Source: Burkholderia sp. USMB20
Lineage (GTDB): Bacteria; Pseudomonadota; Gammaproteobacteria; Burkholderiales; Burkholderiaceae
Assembly (NCBI RefSeq): GCF_000949135.2
Contig: NZ_JTAN02000018.1
Location: forward strand, 421,127 to 485,126
DNA length: 64,000 bases
Direction of reading: 5' to 3'
Part shown: positions 44,841 to 55,087 of the stretch, piece by piece
How positions within the stretch are numbered: the first letter of the stretch is position 1
How the letters are laid out: each line of letters opens with the position of its first letter
Translations under genes and position numbers: made by a program
Notes under the pieces: generated by a model
Databases searched by the model: none
The model's input: only the letters and a program-made list of their open reading frames with translations
Told to the model about the DNA's origin: nothing

Positions 44841-46238
44841 CTAGCAAGCGTGATGCCGAACTTCCGGCAACGGCGCCGAAAACCCGCCCAGCGGGTCGCC
44901 GCGATCGCGCATGCCATGCGCGCACATCAGCCGGTACAGCGTGACGCGCGACACGCCGAGTTCGCGCGCCGCGTCGGCAAACCGGCCGCGGTGACGCAGC
45001 AGCGCCTGCTCGATCACCTGCCGTTCGGCCGCTTCGCGCGCCTCGGTGAGCGAGACGGGCGCCAGCACCGCGAATTCGTTGAGTTCGAGATCGGCCGCGG
45101 TAATCATCCGGCCCTCCGACATCACGATCGCGCGGCGCACGCGATTGATCAGCTCGCGCACGTTACCCGGCCACGAATAGCCGTACAGCGCGGCGATCGC
45201 GTCCGGCGAGAAGCCGCGCAGGCGGCGATGCGCATCCCCCTTGAAACGCTCGAGCATGTGGCGCGCCAGCAGTTCGATATCCTTGCCGCGCGCGCGCAGC
45301 GGCGGCTCCTCGATCTTCAACACGCACAGCCGATGAAACAGGTCCTCGCGGAACCGCCCTTCGCGCAGCGCCGCTTCCATGTCCACGTGCGTCGCACAGA
45401 TCACGCGCACGTCGACCGGCACCGATACATGCGCGCCGAGCCGTTCGATCTTGCCTTCCTGCAGGAACCGCAGCAGGCTCGCCTGGCTCTCGAGCGGCAG
45501 GTCGCCGATCTCGTCGAGAAACAGCGTGCCGCCGTTCGCGGCCTCGACCCTGCCGATCTTGCGCTGGTTCGCGCCCGTAAACGCGCCGCGCTCATAGCCG
45601 AACAGTTCGGCCTGGAGCAGCGTCGACGGAATCGCACCGCAATTGATCGCGACGAACGGCGCTTGCGCGCGCGCCGAGCGCTCGTGGATCGCCACGGCCG
45701 TCAGTTCCTTGCCGGTACCCGATTCGCCGGAGATGAACACCGGCGCATCGGTCGTCGCCACGCGCCGGATCGTCCTGAACAGCCCGAGTATCGCGTCGCA
45801 GGTGCCGACCATCTCGCCTTCGGCGCGTCCGGCACCGACGGGTGCGGCTACCGGCTCGGTCAGCGCGATCATGCCGTGCGCGTGGCCGATGGTCTCGACG
45901 ATGCGCGCCGCCTCGTACGGCATCGTGACGTAGTCGAAGCAATAGTCACGAATGAGATGCCGCAGCGTGGCGTCCTGCAGCTGGCCGCGCCGGGTCGCCG
46001 CGATCCAGCCGATGTGCTGGATGCTCAGACACGCTTCGAGTTCGCGCAGATCCGCGGGTCGAAAGCCCGGCGAGAAGTCGAGCAGGCCGGCCGTTGCCAC
46101 GCCGTGCTGCACGACACGCCGCACGTCGCGTGCGCTTTCCGCAAGATCGACGCGCCACCCGCATTCGTCGAAATGCCCGCGCAACGCGTCGTTCGGCTCG
46201 CGCGAGAAGTAGATCACATGCCGCTGCTCGGCTCCCAT
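44841..46238 (-). CDS. Sigma-54 enhancer-binding protein, VpsR/BerB-like
   Basis: A 465-residue NtrC-type activator. Residues about 8-125 form a receiver-like domain with the VpsR layout (RDYCFDYVTMPYEAARIVETIGHAHGM) and D54 (LLDFSP) near the usual phospho-acceptor site. The AAA+ domain has Walker A 171-178 (GESGTGKE), the sigma-54 contact loop GAFTGA at 218-223 and Walker B 236-243. A Fis-type helix-turn-helix is at about 418-440. VpsR and BerB of Burkholderia bind c-di-GMP; here that is only suggested by similarity. It is divergent from a small exported gene bearing a sigma-54-type promoter. Confidence 0.88.
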   Translation of the reverse strand: MGAEQRHVIYFSREPNDALRGHFDECGWRVDLAESARDVRRVVQHGVATAGLLDFSPGFRPADLRELEACLSIQHIGWIAATRRGQLQDATLRHLIRDYCFDYVTMPYEAARIVETIGHAHGMIALTEPVAAPVGAGRAEGEMVGTCDAILGLFRTIRRVATTDAPVFISGESGTGKELTAVAIHERSARAQAPFVAINCGAIPSTLLQAELFGYERGAFTGANQRKIGRVEAANGGTLFLDEIGDLPLESQASLLRFLQEGKIERLGAHVSVPVDVRVICATHVDMEAALREGRFREDLFHRLCVLKIEEPPLRARGKDIELLARHMLERFKGDAHRRLRGFSPDAIAALYGYSWPGNVRELINRVRRAIVMSEGRMITAADLELNEFAVLAPVSLTEAREAAERQVIEQALLRHRGRFADAARELGVSRVTLYRLMCAHGMRDRGDPLGGFSAPLPEVRHHAC

Positions 46239-46398
46239 ATGCTCACCCCGTTCATCAACCGTCTAACGATTGCCGTACACGCCAAGTCGCGTGCAAAAGG
46301 ATCGAACCGGGTCAGCCGAAGCGGCTCGATTCGCCATGCCGATGCGCGGCGACGACAGGCCTCGCATGATGGCGCTCATCTCGCGTCCAGTTATTTTT

Positions 46399-46496
46399 TT
46401 GATCAAGACAGCTTAGTTATAGGCGCCGAATACGACAAACCGATTGCAGCGCGGATGAGCGAACGGTCGAATCGCTCAGTGGTCGACGTTGATCAA
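46399..46496. promoter_or_regulatory. Two TTGATCAA palindromes
   Basis: The same 8-bp palindrome appears at 46399-46406 and 46489-46496, 90 bp apart, on either side of the inverted repeat at 46456-46478. The first lies next to a run of T. They could be binding sites for a dimeric regulator; no protein is assigned. Confidence 0.35.
46456..46478. promoter_or_regulatory. Inverted repeat, candidate upstream activator site
   Basis: TGAGCGA (46456-46462) and TCGCTCA (46472-46478) are perfect inverted repeats with a 9-bp spacer. The site lies about 217 bp upstream of the sigma-54-type promoter at 46694, a normal distance for an enhancer-binding-protein site. The link to the adjacent activator is inferred. 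Confidence 0.45.
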
Positions 46497-46693
46497 TCGT
46501 CTGCAAATAGAAACGCGCAGCGACGCGTACCTGCATCGACACACGCGCAAATTTTCATCCTTGAAGCGTATCGATTGAATCCGCAGTATTCCCGAGCCCC
46601 CTCGTTTCACGCCTGAAACATTTCCCGGCGTTTTCGATCGCCAGTCACGACGCTTCCCCGCAAATCGCAGACGCGGCAATGCGCCTCGCCCGA

Positions 46694-46709
46694 TGGCATG
46701 CATTTCGCT
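46694..46709 (+). promoter_or_regulatory. Candidate sigma-54 (-24/-12) promoter
   Basis: TGGCATGCATTTCGCT matches the sigma-54 consensus (TGGCACG, 4 nt, TTGCW) at 10 of 12 specified positions, with GG and GC exactly 10 bp apart. Transcription would start near 46720, followed by GGGAG and the ATG at 46740. It sits next to a gene for a sigma-54 activator. Confidence 0.55.
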
Positions 46710-46739
46710 GAACGCGTAACGGATCGGGAGAAGGCGGCC

Positions 46740-47066
46740 ATGCGAACAATTTTTTTGCAGTCTTGTGTGCAGATGACGATTGCATTCGCACTCGCCTGCC
46801 ACTTCATGCCGGCACGCTCGGAAGAAAGCACGAGGCCCGAACGCGCGATGCCGCTTGCCGATAACGCGCCGCGCATGCAACAGGACCACCGCTTCCGCAT
46901 CGTGCCCGTCGCCGCGCCGCGAGCGCGTTCGTCAGACAAGTCGTCGGTGACGCTTTGGGACGAACTCGTCCCGCCGGCCCGGCTGCCGATACCGATTCCC
47001 GTGGCGCTCCCCGGCAACGCGCAGCATGCGATGGAAGGAACCGCAGGGAACCGCATGCATCAATAA
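46740..47066 (+). CDS. Small exported hypothetical protein, 108 aa
   Basis: Unknown function. The ATG at 46740 follows GGGAGAAGG and starts a signal peptide (about 1-27, FLQSCVQMTIAFALACHFMP) with likely cleavage near PARSEE. The mature part is short, Pro/Arg-rich and probably disordered. An earlier in-frame ATG at 46698 lies inside the sigma-54-type promoter, which favours the later start. It is divergent from the sigma-54 activator and is its most likely target. Confidence 0.65.
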   Translation: MRTIFLQSCVQMTIAFALACHFMPARSEESTRPERAMPLADNAPRMQQDHRFRIVPVAAPRARSSDKSSVTLWDELVPPARLPIPIPVALPGNAQHAMEGTAGNRMHQ

Positions 47067-47328
47067 TCCGCACACGCCTCCATCATGTCGCTCGATCGAT
47101 TAGGATTGCAGACTTAATTGAACGGCGCAGGTCGCTTCCTGCAGCGTCGACTTCGCGACGCGAACCGTGTTTTGTGTCCGTCCCCCGGCGGGCACTCTTT
47201 TTATCGAGGACATCACGGAGCAAAGGCCGGAAACCGCAGCTACGCCCGCGCATCCGCCCCGGCGCGGTCGCGTGCCGCCATTCCGGTAGAATCGGCGCCA
47301 TTCCGATTCTCCTCTTCCCCCGACCTTC

Positions 47329-47829
47329 ATGACGACGTTGACCCTGATCGTCGCGCGCGCCCGCAACGGCATCATCGGCCGCGACAACCAGTTGCCCTGG
47401 AAACTTCCCGAGGACCTCGCGTTCTTCAAGCGCACGACGATGGGCGCGCCGATCGTGATGGGCCGCAAGACCCACGAGTCGATCGGCCGGCCGTTGCCGG
47501 GCCGCCGCAATATCGTCGTCACGCGCGACGCAGCGCGCCGCTTCGACGGCTGCGACACGGTCACGTCGCTCGCCGACGCGCTCGCGCTCGCCGCGCGCGA
47601 CGGCGCGCCCGAAGCATTCCTGATCGGCGGCGCACAACTCTATGCGGAAGGCCTCGCGCTCGCCGACAAGCTGGTCGTCACCGAGATCGATGCCGACTTC
47701 GACGGCGATGCGTCGTTCCCGGCGCCCGATCCCGCGCACTGGCGCGAAGTCTCGCGCGACCCGCACCAGGCCGCCACGCCCAATACGTTCGGCTATGCGT
47801 TCGTCGTGTACGAGCGCAAGCGCGGCTGA
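47329..47829 (+). CDS. folA: Dihydrofolate reductase FolA
   Basis: Reduces dihydrofolate with NADPH; the target of trimethoprim. The 166-residue enzyme has the active-site acid D29 in [14 protein letters not shown] and [15 protein letters not shown] for NADPH phosphate binding. It is encoded on the plus strand downstream of the small exported gene. A strong terminator at 47855 follows. Confidence 0.96.
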   Translation: MTTLTLIVARARNGIIGRDNQLPWKLPEDLAFFKRTTMGAPIVMGRKTHESIGRPLPGRRNIVVTRDAARRFDGCDTVTSLADALALAARDGAPEAFLIGGAQLYAEGLALADKLVVTEIDADFDGDASFPAPDPAHWREVSRDPHQAATPNTFGYAFVVYERKRG

Positions 47830-47854
47830 CACTCGGCACGCGGCACGCGACAAA

Positions 47855-47895
47855 AAAGCCCGACCGGCTCATGAACGCCGGTCGGGCTTTTCGTT
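47855..47895. terminator. Terminator between folA and pmbA (convergent)
   Basis: AAAGCCCGACCGGC (47855-47868) and GCCGGTCGGGCTTT (47877-47890) form a 14-bp perfect stem with loop TCATGAAC. A T-rich run follows on the plus strand and an A-run precedes it, so it can end both transcripts. Confidence 0.88.
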
Positions 47896-47919
47896 TCCTG
47901 GCGGCCGATGCCGCGCCGC

Positions 47920-49290
47920 TTACTGCCCGGCGATCGTCATCTGCTCGATCAGCACCGAGCCCGTTTCCTTCGTACCGCGCACGATCGAATCCGCGCCGAT
48001 CGCGACGATATGCCGGAACATCTCCTGCAGCGTGCTCGCGACGGTGATTTCCTCGACCGGATACTGGATCACGCCGTTCTCGACCCAGAAGCCGGCCGCG
48101 CCGCGTGAATAGTCGCCGGTCACGTAGTTCACGCCCTGCCCCATCAGCTCGGTCAGCAGCAGGCCCGTGCCGAGCTTCTTCAGCATCGCGTCGAAATCGT
48201 CGCCCGGCTGCGTGTTCGAGCTGCGCAGCGCGAGGTTGTGCGAGCCGCCCGCGTTGCCGGTGGTCTGCGTGCCGAGCTTGCGTGCCGAATAGGTCGACAG
48301 GAAGTAGCCTTCGACGACACCGTCGTTGACGACGCTGCGCGCACGCGTGCGCACGCCTTCCTCGTCGAACGGCGCGCTGCCCATCGCGCGCGGCACGTGC
48401 GGATCCTCGACGACCTGCACGTGCGGTGCGAACACCGGCTTGCCGAGGCTGTCGACGAGGAACGACGTCTTGCGGTACAGCGCGCCGCCGCTGACGGCCT
48501 GCACGAATGCGCCGAGCAGGCCGGCCGCGAGCGGTGCCTCGAACAGCACGGGCACCTTGCGGGTGTCGAGACGGCGCGCGCCCATCCGCGCCAGCGCACG
48601 CTCGGCCGCATAGCGCCCGACGGCTTCCGGCGCCGCGAGATCGACCGCGCTGCGCTTCGACGAATACCAGTCGTCGCGCTGCATGTGGCGGCCGGTGCCC
48701 GCGATCGGCGCGCACGCGATGTAGTGGCGCGAGTACGGGTAGCCGGCGAGGAAACCGCGCGACGTCGCGAGCACGAACTGCGAATGCTGCGCCGACACGC
48801 TCGCGCCTTCCGAGTTGCGGATCTGCGGGCTGACCGCGAACGCGGCGTCCTCCGCGCGGCGGGCGAGCTCGACGGCCTCGTCGGCCGTCAGCGCCCACGG
48901 GTGATAGAGGTCGAGGTCGCGCGGGTCGGTTTCGAGCAGTTCGGCCTCGGCGAGGCCGGCCGCGTCGTCCTCGGCCGTGAAGCGCGCGATGTTGTACGCG
49001 GCGGCGACGGTATCCTTGATCGCGGCCGGCGAGAAGTCCGACGTGCTCGCGTTGCCGCGCTTCTTGCCGATGAACACCGTCACGCCGACCATCTTGTCGC
49101 GGTTGTGTTCGATCGTCTCGACCTCGCCGCGGCGCACCGACACCGACAGGCCGTCGCCTTCGGAGATTTCGGTCGCGGCGTCCGTCGCGCCGAGCGCCTT
49201 CGCATGGCGAAGGATGTCCGAGGCAATTTCTTTGAGCTGGTCCTGCGTGTGCGGGAAATAGCGCGCTTGTACGTCGAGATTGGCTGCCAT
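47920..49290 (-). CDS. pmbA: TldE/PmbA metalloprotease component
   Basis: A 456-residue TldD/TldE-family protein. With TldD it forms a zinc protease that degrades leader peptides of microcins. TldE itself lacks the zinc ligands; here [26 protein letters not shown] is the family C-terminal motif. I chose the ATG at 49290 ([16 protein letters not shown]). It is divergent from darP, with starts 119 bp apart. tldD is not in the window. Confidence 0.93.
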   Translation of the reverse strand: MAANLDVQARYFPHTQDQLKEIASDILRHAKALGATDAATEISEGDGLSVSVRRGEVETIEHNRDKMVGVTVFIGKKRGNASTSDFSPAAIKDTVAAAYNIARFTAEDDAAGLAEAELLETDPRDLDLYHPWALTADEAVELARRAEDAAFAVSPQIRNSEGASVSAQHSQFVLATSRGFLAGYPYSRHYIACAPIAGTGRHMQRDDWYSSKRSAVDLAAPEAVGRYAAERALARMGARRLDTRKVPVLFEAPLAAGLLGAFVQAVSGGALYRKTSFLVDSLGKPVFAPHVQVVEDPHVPRAMGSAPFDEEGVRTRARSVVNDGVVEGYFLSTYSARKLGTQTTGNAGGSHNLALRSSNTQPGDDFDAMLKKLGTGLLLTELMGQGVNYVTGDYSRGAAGFWVENGVIQYPVEEITVASTLQEMFRHIVAIGADSIVRGTKETGSVLIEQMTIAGQ

Positions 49291-49409
49291 CGTCGTGTTA
49301 TCCGGTGGCGGGCGATCCGCCCGCATGGTCAAAATGTTGCGTATCCCGCGATCATAGCAAGGTCCGGGGCCATATACCGACAAGCTTGGGGCGTCCGCGC
49401 CGCGATACA

Positions 49410-50024
49410 ATGCCGCCCATGACACGCAAAACCCGAATCCAGCCGATCGAGCACGCCGACGACGACGCCGGCAATGGCTACGATCGCCCCAGCAAATCCC
49501 AGTTGAAACGCGAGATGCACGCGCTGCAGGAGCTCGGCCAGGCCCTGGTCGACCTGCCGAAGGACGCGCTCAAGCGCATGCCGATGCCCGAGGACCTCGC
49601 GGACGCCGTGCGCGAGGCACGCCGGATCACCGACCACGAAGGCAAGCGCCGCCAGCTCCAGTACGTCGGCCGCGTGATGCGCTCGCTGACCGACGACGAA
49701 ACGGCCGCGCTGCGCACCGCGCTCGACGCCCAGCGAGGCGTGAACAAGGCCGCGACCGCCCGCCTGCACTGGATCGAGCGCACGCGCGAACAGCTGCTCG
49801 CGAACGACGACGCGCTGACCGAGTTCCTCCGCCAGCACCCCGAAGCCGACATCCAGGAAGGCCGCACGCTGATCCGCAACGCGCGCAAGGAAGCGCAGCA
49901 AGGCAAGCCGCCGCGCTATTTCCGCGAGCTGTTCCAGTGGATCAAGACCGCGAGCGGTACCGACGAGGCGGAGGCAGACGAAGCGCCGGACGACGCCGGA
50001 GACGACCATGACGACGAAGCGTAA
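49410..50024 (+). CDS. darP: Ribosome biogenesis factor DarP (YjgA)
   Basis: A DarP/YjgA-family protein, 204 residues, that acts on late 50S assembly. The segment [20 protein letters not shown] and the acidic C-terminus ending [11 protein letters not shown] are diagnostic. Two starts are close: ATG at 49410 and MTRKTR at 49419. A TACAAT hexamer overlaps the first start (49406-49411). It overlaps mogA by 17 bp. Confidence 0.9.
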   Translation: MPPMTRKTRIQPIEHADDDAGNGYDRPSKSQLKREMHALQELGQALVDLPKDALKRMPMPEDLADAVREARRITDHEGKRRQLQYVGRVMRSLTDDETAALRTALDAQRGVNKAATARLHWIERTREQLLANDDALTEFLRQHPEADIQEGRTLIRNARKEAQQGKPPRYFRELFQWIKTASGTDEAEADEAPDDAGDDHDDEA

Positions 50025-50625
50025 CCACCCGGACGAACTCGTGGTCGGCCTCGTGTCGATCAGCGACCGCGCCAGCACGGGCGTCTACGAGGACAAGGGC
50101 ATCCCGGCACTGCAGGAATGGCTCGCCGGCGCGCTGCGCTCGCCATGGCGCGCCGAAACCCGGCTGATCCAGGACGACGCGCCGACGATCTCCGCCACGC
50201 TGGCCGAACTCGTCGACGTCGCCGGCTGCGATCTGGTGCTGACGACGGGCGGCACCGGCCCGGCGCGGCGCGACGTGACGCCGGAAGCCACGCTGGCCGT
50301 GGCGACGAAGGAAATGCCGGGATTCGGCGAACAGATGCGGCAGATCAGCCTGAATTTCGTGCCGACCGCGATCCTGTCGCGGCAGGTCGCGGTGATTCGC
50401 GAGACGGCCGACCACGCGGCGCTGATCATCAACCTGCCCGGCCAGCCGAAGTCGATCCGGGAAACGCTCGAAGGGCTGCGCGACGCCGACGGCAAGTCGA
50501 CCGTGCCCGGCATCTTCGCGGCGGTGCCCTACTGCATCGACCTGATCGGCGGCCCGTACATCGAGACCGACGCCGCGGTGGTCGCGGCGTTCCGGCCGAA
50601 GAGCGCGCAGCGCGCGCCACGCTGA
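50008..50625 (+). CDS. mogA: Molybdopterin adenylyltransferase MogA
   Basis: Adenylates molybdopterin so MoeA can insert molybdate. The 205-residue protein carries [19 protein letters not shown] and [16 protein letters not shown]. Its start lies inside the last codons of darP (17-bp overlap), so translation is likely coupled. It completes the set moaA, mobA, moeA, mogA in this window. Confidence 0.93.
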   Translation: MTTKRNHPDELVVGLVSISDRASTGVYEDKGIPALQEWLAGALRSPWRAETRLIQDDAPTISATLAELVDVAGCDLVLTTGGTGPARRDVTPEATLAVATKEMPGFGEQMRQISLNFVPTAILSRQVAVIRETADHAALIINLPGQPKSIRETLEGLRDADGKSTVPGIFAAVPYCIDLIGGPYIETDAAVVAAFRPKSAQRAPR

Positions 50626-50641
50626 GCGCGTGCCGGCCCGC

Positions 50642-51265
<624 letters not shown>

Positions 51266-51379
51266 TCATCCTGGAAAATGGCGGACGGCGCATGGCGCCG
51301 CCCGGGCGGCCGGCATCGCGTGAGCGGGCCCGGTCCGCAAGAACATATAATTCTCGCATAGAACCCTTTGGCGCCTTCG

Positions 51380-52639
51380 ATGTCACCCTTTTCGTTCACC
51401 CTGCTGTTCGCGATCGCCGTGCTCGCGATGGTCGTCACCAAGCTGTGGCTCGCATCGCGGCAGATCCGCTTCGTCGCCGCACATCGCAACAGCGTGCCCG
51501 CGCAGTTCAGCGCCACCATTCCATTGACTGCCCATCAGCGTGCGGCCGACTACACGGTCGAGCGCACCCGGCTGGCGATGTTCGAGATCGTCGTCAGCGC
51601 GGCCGTGCTGGTCGGCCTCACGCTGCTGGGTGGCGTCGGCGCGCTCGACACGCTGCTGACGGGCTGGTTCGGCCGCGGCTACGGGCAGCAGGTCGCGCTC
51701 GTCGCCGCCGTGCTCGCGATCACGAGCGTGATCGACGTGCCGTTCGAGTATTACCGCCAGTTCGGGATCGAGCAGCGGTTCGGCTTCAACCGGATGACCC
51801 AGCGCCTGTTCTTCACCGACATGCTGAAGAACACGCTGCTCGGCGCCGTGCTCGGCCTGCCGCTGCTGTTCGTCGTGCTGTGGCTGATGAACCAGGCCGG
51901 CAGCCTGTGGTGGCTGTGGACCTGGATCGTCTGGGTCGCGTTCCAGATGCTCGTGCTGCTGATCTATCCGACCTTCATCGCGCCGATCTTCAACAAGTTC
52001 GAACCGCTGAAGGACGAAGCGCTGCGCGCGCGCATCGAGTCGCTGATGAAACGGTGCGGCTTCGCGGCGAAGGGGCTGTTCGTGATGGACGGCAGCCGCC
52101 GTTCCGCGCACGGCAACGCGTACTTCACGGGCTTCGGCGCATCGAAGCGGATCGTGTTCTTCGACACGCTGCTCGCGCGGCTGACGGGCCAGGAAATCGA
52201 GGCCGTGCTCGCCCACGAGCTCGGCCACTTCAAGCGCCGCCACGTGATGAAGCGGATGCTCGTGTCGTTCGTGCTGAGCCTCGTGCTGCTCGCGCTGCTC
52301 GGCTGGCTCGCGCAGCGCACCTGGTTCTATACGGGGCTCGGCGTCACGCCGTCGCTCGACACGAGCAACGCGGGCGCCGCGCTCGTGCTGTTCTTCCTCG
52401 CGATCCCCGTGTTCCTGTTCTTTGCAACTCCGTTCAGCAGCCTGACGTCGCGCAAGCACGAATTCGAGGCCGACGCGTTCGCGGCCAGCCAGACCGACGC
52501 GCAGGATCTCGTCAGCGCGCTCGTGAAGCTTTATGAGGACAACGCGTCGACGCTCACGCCGGACCCCGTCTACACGGCCTTCTACTACTCGCATCCGCCC
52601 GCGTCGCAGCGGATCGACCGCCTGATGCAGCACGCATGA
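51380..52639 (+). CDS. M48-family membrane metalloprotease (Ste24/CAAX-type)
   Basis: A 419-residue multi-pass membrane protease. Zinc ligands are H279 and H283 in [11 protein letters not shown], with E280 as the base and E about 363 ([11 protein letters not shown]) as third ligand. It resembles bacterial Ste24-like proteases rather than the shorter HtpX. Start at 51380 ([14 protein letters not shown]); TATAAT lies at 51346-51351 but I see no matching -35. It overlaps rsgA by 4 bp. Confidence 0.87.
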   Translation: MSPFSFTLLFAIAVLAMVVTKLWLASRQIRFVAAHRNSVPAQFSATIPLTAHQRAADYTVERTRLAMFEIVVSAAVLVGLTLLGGVGALDTLLTGWFGRGYGQQVALVAAVLAITSVIDVPFEYYRQFGIEQRFGFNRMTQRLFFTDMLKNTLLGAVLGLPLLFVVLWLMNQAGSLWWLWTWIVWVAFQMLVLLIYPTFIAPIFNKFEPLKDEALRARIESLMKRCGFAAKGLFVMDGSRRSAHGNAYFTGFGASKRIVFFDTLLARLTGQEIEAVLAHELGHFKRRHVMKRMLVSFVLSLVLLALLGWLAQRTWFYTGLGVTPSLDTSNAGAALVLFFLAIPVFLFFATPFSSLTSRKHEFEADAFAASQTDAQDLVSALVKLYEDNASTLTPDPVYTAFYYSHPPASQRIDRLMQHA

Positions 52640-53577
52640 GCCGGCCGACCTCCCGCAAGCCGGCCCCGCGCGCGTCGGGCGCGCCGCGTGTCGAAGGCCG
52701 CGTGATCGCGGCGCACGGCCGCCACTACATCGTCGCGCCCGACGACGGCGGCCCGATGCTGCAGTGCTTCCCGCGCGGCAAGAAAAGCGAGATCGCGGTC
52801 GGCGACCGCGTCGTGTACGAGCAGGCGTCGGCCGACCAGGGCGTGATCGTCGAGATCGGCGAGCGGCGCAACCTGCTGTACCGCTCCGACCAGTTCAAGT
52901 CGAAGCTGTTCGCGGCCAACCTCGACCAGCTGCTGATCGTGCTCGCGACCGAGCCCTATTTCAGCGAGGATCTGCTCGGTCGCGCACTGATCGCGGCCGA
53001 AGCGAACGAACTGAAGCCGCTCGTCGTGCTGAACAAGATCGACGTCGAGGCCGCGCTGCCGGTCGCCCGCGAGCGCCTCGCGCCCTACCGCGCGCTCGGC
53101 TACGACGTGCTCGAGCTGTCGGTGAAGGGCGCGCCCGACGATGCGCGTGCGCAGCTGATGCCGCATCTGGCCGGCCATTCGACCATCCTGCTCGGCCAGT
53201 CCGGGATGGGCAAGTCGACGCTCGTGAACCTGCTCGTGCCCGATGCCGAGGCCGCGACCCGCGAAATCTCGGCCGCGCTCAACAGCGGCCGCCACACGAC
53301 GACGTTCACGCGCCTCTACCCGCTCGACGGCGGCGGCGCGCTGATCGATTCGCCGGGTTTCCAGGAATTCGGCCTCTACCACCTGACGGAAGGGCGCCTC
53401 GAGCGCGCGTTCCCGGAATTCCGCCCGCTGCTCGCGGACTGCCGTTTCTATAATTGCCATCATCTGCACGAGCCGGGCTGCGCGATTCTCGAGGCCGTCG
53501 CCGACGGCCGCATTGCACCGTCGCGGCATGCGCTTTACGCGCAGCTCGTGCACGAGGCAAGCCAGATCGTCCGCTGA
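52636..53577 (+). CDS. rsgA: Ribosome small-subunit GTPase RsgA
   Basis: A 313-residue circularly permuted GTPase that helps mature the 30S subunit. The order is G4 NKID (133-136), G1 GQSGMGKST (187-195) and G3 DSPG (238-241), after an N-terminal OB fold. The zinc site uses C269, C274, H276 and C282. It overlaps the M48 peptidase stop (ATGA). Confidence 0.95.
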   Translation: MSRPTSRKPAPRASGAPRVEGRVIAAHGRHYIVAPDDGGPMLQCFPRGKKSEIAVGDRVVYEQASADQGVIVEIGERRNLLYRSDQFKSKLFAANLDQLLIVLATEPYFSEDLLGRALIAAEANELKPLVVLNKIDVEAALPVARERLAPYRALGYDVLELSVKGAPDDARAQLMPHLAGHSTILLGQSGMGKSTLVNLLVPDAEAATREISAALNSGRHTTTFTRLYPLDGGGALIDSPGFQEFGLYHLTEGRLERAFPEFRPLLADCRFYNCHHLHEPGCAILEAVADGRIAPSRHALYAQLVHEASQIVR

Positions 53578-53636
53578 CCGCACGGCGGGCAGAAGGCGGC
53601 CGGTGCCCCGCCCGGCCTTCACCGACAGGAGCCGCG

Positions 53637-53954
53637 ATGCGTTTCAAGGCCCCCGATCTCGCCACCGCGCAGCATTGGGCGAACGTGCTGCAGGTGGCCG
53701 GCATCGGCTGCGAGTTGCACAACTGCTACGCGACCGGTGCGCTCGGCGGCCTGCCCGCCGACGCGTGCACGCCCGAGCTGTGGCTCGACGACGAGCGCGA
53801 CGATGCGCTCGCGCGGCGGCTTCTCGATGCCGCGTCGCACGGCCCGTCGGCCGGCGCCGCGCCGTGGCGCTGCCGTCAGTGCGGCGAGGCGCTCGAGGCC
53901 CAGTTCACCGCCTGCTGGCAATGTGGCGCCATACGCGATCCGCTCGACGATTGA
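53637..53954 (+). CDS. DUF2007-like protein with C-terminal zinc ribbon
   Basis: A 105-residue protein. The N-terminal part (FKAPDLATAQHWANVLQVAGIGCELHN) resembles DUF2007 'putative signal transducing' domains. The C-terminus has CRQC and CWQC, likely a zinc ribbon. AGGAGCC precedes the ATG at 53637. It is 59 bp after rsgA; a terminator follows. Function unknown. Confidence 0.78.
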   Translation: MRFKAPDLATAQHWANVLQVAGIGCELHNCYATGALGGLPADACTPELWLDDERDDALARRLLDAASHGPSAGAAPWRCRQCGEALEAQFTACWQCGAIRDPLDD

Positions 53955-53975
53955 GCGAATGGGTCACGCACAGCA

Positions 53976-54006
53976 AAAAGGCCGGCATGAAGCCGGCCTT
54001 TTCGTT
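53976..54006. terminator. Terminator after the DUF2007 gene
   Basis: AAAAGGCCGGC (53976-53986) and GCCGGCCTTTT (53992-54002) form an 11-bp stem with loop ATGAA. A short T-rich stretch follows and A-run precedes; it can act on both convergent genes. Confidence 0.82.
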
Positions 54007-54029
54007 TCATCGCGCATTGCGCTGCCGCG

Positions 54030-54968
54030 TCACGATACCCAGACGGCCAGCGTCAGCATCAACAGCAGGATCATCCACAGGATCACGGCGCGCCACACCA
54101 GGCCGACTGCGGACTGCAGCGTGCGCGGCGTGCAATCGTCACCGACCGTCAACGGACCGCTGTCGCCGACCGCCAGCGCGTCGAGGCTCGATGGTTCCGC
54201 GAGCGGCCCCGCGAGACGCGCGCCGAGCGCGCCGCTGCCGGCCGCGAGCAGCACGCCGTCGTTCGGGTCGGGCCACTGACGCGTGTGATTGCGCCACGCG
54301 TAGATTGCATCCTCGAAGTTGCCGACGATCGCGAAACCGAGCGCGGTCAGCCGCGACGGAATCCAGTCGATCACGAAGAACGCGCGCTGCGCGAACGTCG
54401 AGAACGCGGCCGTGCGATCGTCGCCCGGCGTCGACCAGCTGCGCGCGAGATATTCGGAGATGCGGTACAGCACCGCGCCGGCCGGGCCGATCGGCAGCAC
54501 GTACCAGAAGAACACGCCGAACACGTGACGATGCGACGCAACGACCGCATGAATCAGCGTATGACGGACGATTTCGCCGACCGGCATGTCGACCGTATCG
54601 AGGCCCGTCCACTCGTGCAGGATTTCACGCGCGCGCGGCACGTCGTCGTTGTTGAGCGCGAGATGGATATCGGTGAAGTAGTGGCTGAACTGGCGAAAAC
54701 CGAGCGTGAAATACACGACGGCGACGTTCCAGATGAACGCCAGCACGAAGCTCACCTTGTACAGCAGGAAGTAGATCAGCGCGACGATCAGCACCCACGG
54801 CAGCACGACCGCGAGCCATGCGAGCACGCCATGCTTTTGCTTGCCGGCGTCGAGGCCATGCGCGACGGTTTCCGCGTGAAACTGGAACAGCGCGAACACC
54901 GGATTGCTCGGCGACAACGCGCGGACCTGTTCGATGATGAGAGCGAGGAGAACCGAAAAGAAAGTCAT
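54030..54968 (-). CDS. CobD/CbiB-family membrane protein
   Basis: A 312-residue multi-pass membrane protein. It has the CbiB-like N-terminus MTFFSVLLALIIEQVR, the central segment VGEIVRHTLIHAVVASHRHVFGVFFWY and a C-terminal helix. It lies outside any cobalamin gene cluster, so I infer the broader CobD/AmpE-type family rather than true cobinamide synthase. Function unclear. 119 bp downstream of the CoA pyrophosphatase gene. Confidence 0.75.
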   Translation of the reverse strand: MTFFSVLLALIIEQVRALSPSNPVFALFQFHAETVAHGLDAGKQKHGVLAWLAVVLPWVLIVALIYFLLYKVSFVLAFIWNVAVVYFTLGFRQFSHYFTDIHLALNNDDVPRAREILHEWTGLDTVDMPVGEIVRHTLIHAVVASHRHVFGVFFWYVLPIGPAGAVLYRISEYLARSWSTPGDDRTAAFSTFAQRAFFVIDWIPSRLTALGFAIVGNFEDAIYAWRNHTRQWPDPNDGVLLAAGSGALGARLAGPLAEPSSLDALAVGDSGPLTVGDDCTPRTLQSAVGLVWRAVILWMILLLMLTLAVWVS

Positions 54969-55087
54969 GCGTGCGCCGTCTTCGGAGTTATGTCATTTTT
55001 TGCATAACGATAGCACAGCGTAAGCGACGCATGGCTGACGATGCGATCGCCCGGCGGCCGGCCGCGCGCGCCGCACAGCGCGGGAAG

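Larger units (their letters stand above)
46239..46739. other. AT-rich divergent intergenic region, 501 bp
   Basis: Lies between the sigma-54 activator (minus) and a small exported protein (plus). Its middle is visibly AT-rich compared with the surroundings. It contains two TTGATCAA palindromes (46399-46406 and 46489-46496), a 7-9-7 inverted repeat (46456-46478) and a sigma-54-type promoter (46694-46709). No ORF is convincing inside it. Confidence 0.6.

Noticed and set aside
43779-46616. Open frame of about 945 codons on the plus strand across thyA and the sigma-54 activator
   Set aside because: It crosses two real minus-strand genes and the terminator at 43743-43774 lies just before it; its translation is Arg/Ala/His-rich without motif.
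49383-49419. Complete sigma-70 promoter for a leaderless darP
   Set aside because: TACAAT is present at 49406 but no acceptable -35 lies 15-19 bp upstream, so I report it only as a possibility in the darP finding.
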